Positions 58,939 through 64,000 of a stretch of 64,000 nt of DNA are shown one piece after another. The stretch lies in assembly GCA_030523775.1 (NCBI GenBank), contig JAUNHW010000006.1, positions 1-64,000 on the forward strand, in the 5' to 3' direction. Each line of letters begins with the position of its first letter. Position 1 is the first letter of the stretch. The position numbers and the translations under genes were made by a program. The notes under the pieces were generated by a model. It was not told where the DNA came from. It made no database searches and saw only the letters and a program-made list of their open reading frames with translations. The stretch comes from Akkermansia sp. GTDB lineage: Bacteria > Verrucomicrobiota > Verrucomicrobiia > Verrucomicrobiales > Akkermansiaceae.

Positions 58939-59114
58939 GCGCCCGCCTCACGGGCGCTCACCCTGCGGGCAAACCCTTGCGGGTTTGGCTACCCGCCCTT
59001 ACCGCACAGCTGTGCTGTGCGCCCTCTACGGGGTTGCTTCGGGCACGCCTCACGCGCCCGCACCCTTCGGGCAGCCTTCGGCTGGCTAATCCCCCTCCAA
59101 GCCTTCGGGGGCTT
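58939..59114. repeat. Row of short GC-rich hairpins
   Basis: At least five stem-loops follow one another: GCGCCCG/CGGGCGC (58939-58957), CAAACCC/GGGTTTG (58970-58987), GCACAGC/GCTGTGC (59004-59020), CAGCC/GGCTG (59072-59084) and AAGCC/GGCTT (59099-59114), several with TTCG or TTGC loops. The tract continues to 59188 without a recognisable gene. Confidence 0.55.
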
Positions 59115-59188
59115 TGTCGGGCGTTTTGCGCATTCATGTCTGCGCCATTCAAATTCATTCTCCTCGGAAAACAATTGAGACACATGTG

Positions 59189-59229
59189 ACGCGCAACACA
59201 CATGTGCCCACATGTGTCCCAATCGTTGC
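59189..59229. repeat. 41-base direct repeat, right copy
   Basis: Identical to 58301-58341; an extra half-site GACACATGTG precedes it. It ends six bases beyond the psd stop codon. Confidence 0.85.
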
Positions 59230-59234
59230 GGCCG

Positions 59235-60131
59235 TCAATTGCACATACCCAGCACGTCTCCCATGTGGGCGTAGGTTTCCAGGCAGTTGGCGGTGTTGTC
59301 CAGAATGTCCTGGGCCAGGCGGATGCGGCCGGGGAGGAAGAAGGTCATGACGGTGGAGCCGCCGAAGGCGAAGTAGCCCTGCTCCTGCGCCTTGTGCACG
59401 TGTTCGCCGGGGGTGTAGGTTTGGAAGATGGCGCCCACGCCGGTGGCGCCCACGGCCAGGGAGAGCACATCTCCCAGGGAGTCGGAGTGGATGACGGTGA
59501 GCTCGCGCTTGTTGGTCCAGAGCCAGGCCAGGTTGCGGCGCAGGCAGTAGGGGGAGACGCTGGCCAGGGGGCCGGGGATGCGTATGGGGGCCTCCGGCGT
59601 GCCCGCCACGGCAAAGTGGAAGCGGTGGTAGTCCACCGGGCAGAGACGGCTGAGCACCACGGTGCCGTGCTCGTACTTGCGTGCCAGCTCTGCGCTGCCC
59701 AGGAGTGCGGGAAGATCGAAACGCTGCCCTTTGACGAAGGCGCCGCGCATTTCCGCGGCATCCTGCCAGCCGCTGTGGCGGGCATCCGCCGGCAGGGCCG
59801 CGGCGCCGTCCGCGCACACGGGGCGGGCGCCCGGCTTGAGCGTGCGGGTGAAGAAATCGTTGAACGAGCGGAAATCCTCCAGCGGGCGCGCGGATTCCGT
59901 CATGTCGATGCCGTATTCCTGCACGAACTGCGGCAGGCTGCGCGCGCTGCCGGGGCGGTCTTTCAGCCAGCCCATCACGCGGGATGCCACGGCGCGCTTG
60001 AGCAGCAGGTGCAGGCTCAGGCGGCCCGCGGCGGTGCCGTAGATCCAGCGCAGGGCGCGCTCGCCCAGCACTTTCTCACGCTCCACGCGGCCGGTGTAGC
60101 GGTTGAAGTAGGTGATGCCGTCCTCTTGCAT
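59235..60131 (-). CDS. psd: Phosphatidylserine decarboxylase
   Basis: A 298-residue membrane enzyme making phosphatidylethanolamine. It is a proenzyme that cuts itself at GGST (AFGGSTVMTF, Ser259 becoming the pyruvoyl group). Other signatures: FNDFFTRTLKPGARP, the catalytic His in PVDYHRFHFAVAG, YCLRRNLAWLWTNKRELTV and GATGVGAIFQTYTPGEHVHK. Length and motif spacing fit the long Psd of clostridial/eukaryotic type II rather than the short archaeal form. Likely co-transcribed with the L,D-transpeptidase gene 34 bases upstream. Confidence 0.92.
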   Translation of the reverse strand: MQEDGITYFNRYTGRVEREKVLGERALRWIYGTAAGRLSLHLLLKRAVASRVMGWLKDRPGSARSLPQFVQEYGIDMTESARPLEDFRSFNDFFTRTLKPGARPVCADGAAALPADARHSGWQDAAEMRGAFVKGQRFDLPALLGSAELARKYEHGTVVLSRLCPVDYHRFHFAVAGTPEAPIRIPGPLASVSPYCLRRNLAWLWTNKRELTVIHSDSLGDVLSLAVGATGVGAIFQTYTPGEHVHKAQEQGYFAFGGSTVMTFFLPGRIRLAQDILDNTANCLETYAHMGDVLGMCN

Positions 60132-60165
60132 GCAGGGGGATGGTGGTGGCGCGGTGCGCGCCGGT

Positions 60166-60753
60166 TTACTTGATGATGACGGTGTCTCCCACGGAGGTGT
60201 TGTCGAAGAAGATTTTGGCCATCTTCTTGGGGAGACGGATGCAGCCGTGGCTCTCCGGGGCGGAGGTGACGATGCCCTCGTGCATCCACACGCCGGTGTT
60301 GGTGAGCTGGAGCGCGTTGGTCATCTCCGCGCCCTTGTAGTGGCCGCCTGCGGGAATGGGCTGCCCCTGCGTGTACTCCGCCACCAGGGTGTTGCCGGCG
60401 CCGTCCACAATGCTGCCGTAGGTGGAGGATTTGTGGTCTGCATCCTTGGCGAGCACGTGGAAGGTGCCCTGCGGCGTGCCGTGCCCGGCCTTGCCGGAGG
60501 AGATGGTGGAGGTGCCCACCAGGTGGCCGCCGATGTAGTAGTTGGCCTTCTGCAGGTTGGTGTCCACCACGATGAGGTGCTGGCCGGTGATGCCGGCGGG
60601 GGCATCCCAGGAGCCCGCGTTCACGGCGTCGTTCGGTGTGAAATTCGTGTTGCGCTTGAAGGCGTATCCGTTGATGTCGGCAAGTTCCGTTTCAGGTGTG
60701 CAGGAGCACAGGGCGGCAGCAGCGGCCAGGAGAACGAGAGGCAGGTTGTTCAT
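60166..60753 (-). CDS. L,D-transpeptidase (YkuD) lipoprotein
   Basis: A 195-residue lipoprotein (VLLAAAAALCSC) with a YkuD domain: HLIVVDTNLQKANYYIGGHL, GTPQGTFHVLAKDAD, and the active-site block VWMHEGIV and ESHGCIRLPKKMA (catalytic Cys171 in SHGC, with His). It should form 3-3 peptidoglycan links or attach proteins to the wall. ATG 60753 gives the cleanest signal; ATG 60774 would add seven residues. Confidence 0.88.
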   Translation of the reverse strand: MNNLPLVLLAAAAALCSCTPETELADINGYAFKRNTNFTPNDAVNAGSWDAPAGITGQHLIVVDTNLQKANYYIGGHLVGTSTISSGKAGHGTPQGTFHVLAKDADHKSSTYGSIVDGAGNTLVAEYTQGQPIPAGGHYKGAEMTNALQLTNTGVWMHEGIVTSAPESHGCIRLPKKMAKIFFDNTSVGDTVIIK

Positions 60754-60793
60754 GGTGGATAACGGTGGTTCCATGCGCGCGCGGCGCGCCCGG

Positions 60794-60822
60794 TTTATGC
60801 TCCTCCCGCGCGGAAATGTCAA
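60794..60822 (-). promoter_or_regulatory. Promoter of the L,D-transpeptidase/psd pair
   Basis: Minus-strand TTGACA (60822-60817), 17-base spacer, CATAAA (60799-60794). The leader to ATG 60753 would be about 34 bases, or 13 to ATG 60774. Confidence 0.6.
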
Positions 60823-60832
60823 GTACAAATTG

Positions 60833-60861
60833 TTGAATTCCGCCGTGGCGCGTGGTACAAT
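60833..60861 (+). promoter_or_regulatory. Promoter of the Dus gene
   Basis: TTGAAT (60833-60838), 17-base spacer, TACAAT (60856-60861), six bases before ATG 60868. Confidence 0.7.
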
Positions 60862-60867
60862 GGGCGC

Positions 60868-61782
60868 ATGATACTAGCGCTCGCCCCCATGCAGGATGTC
60901 ACGGATCTCGCCTTTATGCGCACCCTTTCGCGCATCGGCAGCCTGCCGGATATGCTGATTACGCCATACTTCCGCAGCACGGCCACCACCTGCGCCATGG
61001 GGGACGAGAACCTGCGCTGCATCCGCGAGAACGAGACCGGGCTGCCCATCCACGCGCAACTGGCGGGCAGTGATGCCGCCGCGCTGGTGCGAGATGCCAC
61101 AGAGCTGCTGCAGCTGCCGGTGGCGGGCATCAACCTGAACGCGGGGTGCCCATCACCGCTGGTGAACCGGCACGGTGCGGGCGCGGCGCTGCTGCGCGAC
61201 AAGGAGAATTTCCGCGAGATCCTGCTGCGCTTGAGGGATGCGGTGCCGGAGGGCAAATTCAGCGTGAAATGCCGCATTGGCTGGAGCTCCCCGGCGGAGC
61301 TGGAGGGAATTCTGCCGCTGGTGGCGGAGGCGCGGCCGGACCTGGCGATATTCCACCTGCGCACGCGTGCGGATTTGTACACCAGCAAGCTGCGCTGGGA
61401 TTTGGGGCCCGCCATTGTTCAGGCCCTGCCGTGCCCGGTGCTGCTCAACGGCAGCATAGATTCCACCGCCATGGCGCAGCGCGCCCTGGAGGAGACCTCA
61501 TGCGCGGGGCTCATGCTCGGCCGCGCAGCCGTGCGCAACCCCTACCTCTTCCGCATGCTCCGCGGCGGCGCCCACGCCTCCCGCGAGGAGATGTGCAACT
61601 ACTACAACACCCTCATCGAGGAGACGGGCCGTATCCTGCACGAGAACGCCACCCAGGCCGCCCACTGCAACCGCATGAAGAAGTACCTGGCCTTCTGCTA
61701 TGACGATTTCAGCGATATCCAGGAGTACGCCCTGAGAAGGTGCATCGATATCAACCAGATGCGCACCATACTCACCAAGTGA
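60868..61782 (+). CDS. tRNA-dihydrouridine synthase
   Basis: A 304-residue FMN enzyme reducing uridines in tRNA D loops. Visible: LALAPMQDVTDLAF, IHAQLAGSDAAALVRDA, the catalytic Cys in INLNAGCPSPLVNRHGAGAA, FSVKCRIGW, FHLRTRADLY, VLLNGSIDS and LMLGRAAVRNPYLF. It lacks the long C terminus of DusA; DusB or DusC type cannot be decided. An intergenic repeat follows five bases after the stop. Confidence 0.9.
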   Translation: MILALAPMQDVTDLAFMRTLSRIGSLPDMLITPYFRSTATTCAMGDENLRCIRENETGLPIHAQLAGSDAAALVRDATELLQLPVAGINLNAGCPSPLVNRHGAGAALLRDKENFREILLRLRDAVPEGKFSVKCRIGWSSPAELEGILPLVAEARPDLAIFHLRTRADLYTSKLRWDLGPAIVQALPCPVLLNGSIDSTAMAQRALEETSCAGLMLGRAAVRNPYLFRMLRGGAHASREEMCNYYNTLIEETGRILHENATQAAHCNRMKKYLAFCYDDFSDIQEYALRRCIDINQMRTILTK

Positions 61783-61787
61783 ATACA

Positions 61788-61847
61788 GGTACTAGGTACT
61801 ATGTACTAGGGACTATTTGGGGAATTTGCGCGCACAGGGCGCGGGGG
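61788..61847 (+). repeat. Intergenic repeat, TACTAGGTACTA variant, behind the Dus gene
   Basis: GGTACTAGGTACTATGTAC, TAGGGACTATTTGGGGAAT, then the GC hairpin TGCGCGCACAGGGCGCGGGGG. Nearly the same as the copy behind parA. Confidence 0.7.
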
Positions 61848-61863
61848 CTTTCAAAGCTGCCAA

Positions 61864-62256
61864 TCAATCTGCCAGTTCCATGATGAGCGTGTTCTCCATG
61901 AACTTCTGCACCTCCTCCTTGTTGGCGGGGTCGTTCATGTACTCTATCAACTGCTGGTCGTTGAGCTCCGGGTGCTCGCTGCGCAGGTTGTCCAGCATTT
62001 CCTCTGCGGTTACCTTGGCCAGATAGGCAGCGGCCACGCCGAGGGCCGTCCACGCAATGAAGATGCCCAGGCCGATCCAGCTGAGCACGCGGCCCGCGCT
62101 GCCCTTGGGGTACTTGCAGAGGCCGATGATGGAGAGGATGAGGCCGATGAGGTAGCAGAACAGGGAGCCGAAGAGGGCAAAGATGCCCAGCGCCACGGAC
62201 ATGGGCTGTTCTGCTGGGGTATTCTGCGGAATGGGGGGAAGGTTTTCTTCTGGCAT
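61864..62256 (-). CDS. DUF4190-like small membrane protein
   Basis: A 130-residue protein: Pro-rich start (MPEENLPPIPQNTPAEQP), two helices (VALGIFALFGSLFCYLIGLI and WIGLGIFIAWTALGVAAAYL) joined by a basic loop CKYPKGSAGR, and a charged helical tail (DPANKEEVQKFMENTLIMEL). The layout fits DUF4190-type proteins often found beside DUF2752. Function unknown. Confidence 0.72.
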   Translation of the reverse strand: MPEENLPPIPQNTPAEQPMSVALGIFALFGSLFCYLIGLILSIIGLCKYPKGSAGRVLSWIGLGIFIAWTALGVAAAYLAKVTAEEMLDNLRSEHPELNDQQLIEYMNDPANKEEVQKFMENTLIMELAD

Positions 62257-62283
62257 GGTGGTGGATGGTTGCTTGATGCTCCC

Positions 62284-62312
62284 ATTCTACCAGCCCCCCA
62301 GCGCCGCCGCAA
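62284..62312 (-). promoter_or_regulatory. Promoter of the DUF4190-like gene
   Basis: Minus-strand TTGCGG (62312-62307), 17-base spacer, TAGAAT (62289-62284); leader about 20 bases without Shine-Dalgarno, ending CCACCACC before the ATG. Confidence 0.65.
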
Positions 62313-62331
62313 GAGAAAATTGGCGCGGCTG

Positions 62332-62685
62332 TTACGGCCGCAGGCAATCGAAGAGGGGCAGGGGGATGTTGCGCAGGAGCGTGAAGGCGGCCAGCACCGC
62401 CAGGCCCGCGTGGAGCGTGGCGTTGAACACCCGCGCGCGGCGGATGACGCAGAGCGCCAGCAGCCAGGCCAGCGTGGGCGCCAGCAGCGCGTTGCAGCGC
62501 AGGGATGCGGCCCAGTCCCCGTGCAGCAGCGCCAGCGTGGCGCGCGTGCCGCCGCAGCCGGGGCACAGCAGCCCCGTCCATTTGTGGAACGGGCACTCCG
62601 GCAGCCACGGTGCGCGGGCATCCGCGGCCAGCAGCACCGCCAGCCCGGCCAGCACCACGGCGCAGATGGCGGCGGCGGGTTTCAT
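62332..62685 (-). CDS. DUF2752 membrane protein
   Basis: A 117-residue protein with the family's signature LPECPFHKWTGLLCPGCGGT followed by R, and three hydrophobic helices (AAAICAVVLAGLAVLLA, LLAPTLAWLLALCVI, AGLAVLAAFTLL). The CPxxxxTGLxCPGCGGTR block suggests metal or disulphide chemistry at the membrane; no function is established. It begins 14 bases after hisS and is probably co-transcribed. Confidence 0.85.
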   Translation of the reverse strand: MKPAAAICAVVLAGLAVLLAADARAPWLPECPFHKWTGLLCPGCGGTRATLALLHGDWAASLRCNALLAPTLAWLLALCVIRRARVFNATLHAGLAVLAAFTLLRNIPLPLFDCLRP

Positions 62686-62699
62686 GAAAAGGACGGGGC

Positions 62700-63965
62700 C
62701 TATTCGCCGGGCAGCAGGGTATCCACCAGCGTTTCCGGGGTCACCTGCACAGCCTGGCGGGTGGAAAGCTCCTTGAGCTCCATCTGCGGGTATTCCGTGC
62801 CGATGATGAGGGCGTAGGTGGCCCCCATCTTCTCCGCGGCCTTCAGGCGGTTGCCGAACTTGGCGGGGGAGAGCGGCAGGTCCACCCGCACGCCGGCATC
62901 ACGCAGCGTGGAGGCCAGCGCCAGCATCTGCGGGCGCATCTCCTGCGCGGCCAGCACCATGCACACATCGCACGCCTGCGGCTTCACCGCGGCATCCCGC
63001 AGCGCCTTGGCCGCCGGGCACGCCTCTATCAGGTGCGCTATCACGGCGTCTCCCATGGCAAAGCCCGTGGCGGGCATGTCCACCGCGCCGGCGGAAAGGG
63101 TGGAGACGAGGCCGTTGTAGCGGCCGCCGCCCGCCACGGCGCGCAGGGTGTGCCCCTTGTCAAAGATCTCGAACACCAGCCCGGTGTAGTACGCCAGGCC
63201 GCGCACCACGGAGAGGTCCAGCTGCACGTACTCCTCCAGGCCGCGGGCGCGCAGCTCCTCCAGCACGGCATCATAGCGCGGGGAGCAGCCGGCGGGCGGG
63301 TTGGAGATGAACTCCACCAAATCCTGCCGCTGCATGCCGAAGGCGTCCAGCTTCTCCTGGCAGTACTCGGGGCGGTCCCGCTCAAACTTGTCCACCACGG
63401 CCAGGAAATCCCCCACGCGCTTTTCCGGCACCCCGTGGTCCGCCGCGTACTTGAGCCACACCTCGCGGTCGGACACGCGCACCACAAAGTCGTTCGCGGT
63501 GAATCCGAACTCGCGCATGCAGTCGATGGCCAGTGAAATCAGCTCCGCGTCGGAGCCTTCGCCCTCCTCGCCCAGAATGTCCGCGTTGAACTGCACGAAC
63601 TCGCGCAGGCGGCCCTTCTGCGGCTTCTCGTAGCGGAAGCAGGAGCCTATCTCAAACCACTTGAGCGGCTTGGTGTACTCGCGCTGGTAGGCGGCGGCTA
63701 TGCGGCCCAGCGAGGCCGTCAGCTCCGGGCGCACGGTGATGTCGCGCTCCCCCTGGTCCGTGAAGCGGAACAGCTGCGTGGGCAGCTCGCCGCCGGACTT
63801 CTTGAGGTAGAGCTCGGTGGCCTCGATGGTGGGAGCCTCCCACTCCACGAACCCGTAGCGGTGCGCCACCCGCCTCCACGTGTTGAAGAGGTAGTTGCGG
63901 AGGGCGCATTCCTGCGGCGCAAAGTCGCGGAATCCCGGCAGCGGTTGGAAGCGTGCGTCTGGCAT
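62700..63965 (-). CDS. hisS: Histidyl-tRNA synthetase
   Basis: A 421-residue class II synthetase. Visible: motif 1 region LPGFRDFAPQECALRNYLFN, motif 2 WFEIGSCFRYEKPQKGRLRE with FVQFNADI, the His-specific RGLAYYTGLVFE and AGGGRYNGLV, and the C-terminal anticodon domain (CDVCMVLAAQEMRPQMLALA). ATG 63965 is preferred to the one at 63974 because a consensus promoter lies seven bases upstream. Confidence 0.94.
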   Translation of the reverse strand: MPDARFQPLPGFRDFAPQECALRNYLFNTWRRVAHRYGFVEWEAPTIEATELYLKKSGGELPTQLFRFTDQGERDITVRPELTASLGRIAAAYQREYTKPLKWFEIGSCFRYEKPQKGRLREFVQFNADILGEEGEGSDAELISLAIDCMREFGFTANDFVVRVSDREVWLKYAADHGVPEKRVGDFLAVVDKFERDRPEYCQEKLDAFGMQRQDLVEFISNPPAGCSPRYDAVLEELRARGLEEYVQLDLSVVRGLAYYTGLVFEIFDKGHTLRAVAGGGRYNGLVSTLSAGAVDMPATGFAMGDAVIAHLIEACPAAKALRDAAVKPQACDVCMVLAAQEMRPQMLALASTLRDAGVRVDLPLSPAKFGNRLKAAEKMGATYALIIGTEYPQMELKELSTRQAVQVTPETLVDTLLPGE

Positions 63966-63972
63966 GCCGCGC

Positions 63973-64000
63973 ATTATACTACCTTTCCAACCGTAGGCAA
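63973..64000 (-). promoter_or_regulatory. Promoter of hisS
   Basis: Minus-strand TTGCCT (64000-63995), 16-base spacer, consensus TATAAT (63978-63973), seven bases before the start codon. Confidence 0.75.

Noticed and set aside
58560..59189. Plus-strand open frame of 209 codons in the repeat tract
   Set aside because: It runs through inverted repeats and hairpins, has low-complexity Pro/Ser/Arg-rich product, no start context and no promoter.
58301..59229. CRISPR array
   Set aside because: Only two copies of the 41-base repeat, 847 bases apart, no regular spacers, and no cas genes in the window.

Overview
The window is one continuous, G+C-rich bacterial chromosome segment with dense coding on both strands. 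The best fit is a member of the Verrucomicrobiota close to Akkermansia, but divergent from it. The main reason is the five-gene block at 11113-18990, which has the order and protein architecture of the Akkermansia muciniphila Amuc_1102 to Amuc_1098 cluster (type IV pilus-like genes, including the Amuc_1100 position). Supporting signs are a very long GreA of the kind known from Chlamydiae, SHD1-type and Sel1 lipoproteins, two bactofilin genes, and many short operons of lipoproteins. The assignment is inferred from remembered families, not from a search.

Layout. 1-9643: the end of a foreign-looking regulator, a repeat cluster, an active Deg protease next to a catalytically dead lipoprotein copy, a PI-PLC-like protein, mazG, a TetR regulator, lipoproteins and xerD. 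9660-9931: tRNA-Tyr and tRNA-Val on the minus strand. 10022-11002: lgt. 11113-18990: the pilus-like operon; its secretin gene is split by an apparent one-base frameshift. 19134-23798: M20 peptidase, ABC ATPase, AI-2E-type permease, lysA. 24522-27514: metG, an M23 peptidase, nadD. 27877-37632: the str/S10 ribosomal cluster rpsL-rpsG-fusA-rpsJ-rplC-rplD-rplW-rplB-rpsS-[envelope coiled-coil gene]-rplV-rpsC-rplP-rpmC-rpsQ-rplN, ending in a terminator directly after rplN. 37685-44081: a conserved unknown, a lipoprotein hydrolase, a SMUG-type glycosylase, parA, a ComF-type protein, a small hidden lipoprotein and a glycosyltransferase. 44180-51195: the long GreA, bactofilins, a short UvrA paralogue and a membrane protein. 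51224-55865: tRNA-Ser, a VanX-like dipeptidase, trxB, a Sel1 lipoprotein, an MFS protein and a thioredoxin-like protein. 55878-58255: a small secreted protein, a MidA-type methyltransferase and nadA. 58256-59234: a 980-base gene-free tract bounded by two 41-base direct repeats and full of inverted repeats. 59235-63965: psd, an L,D-transpeptidase, a Dus enzyme, small membrane proteins and hisS.

Three themes run through the window. (1) About twenty genes have a TTGNNN-N16/18-TANNNT promoter whose -10 box ends only 6-10 bases before the start codon, so their mRNAs should be leaderless or nearly so; genes inside operons mostly lack a Shine-Dalgarno sequence. (2) A modular family of intergenic repeats sits directly behind stop codons. 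(3) Envelope functions dominate: lipoproteins and their maturase Lgt, peptidoglycan enzymes, a pilus-like trans-envelope complex, and bactofilins.
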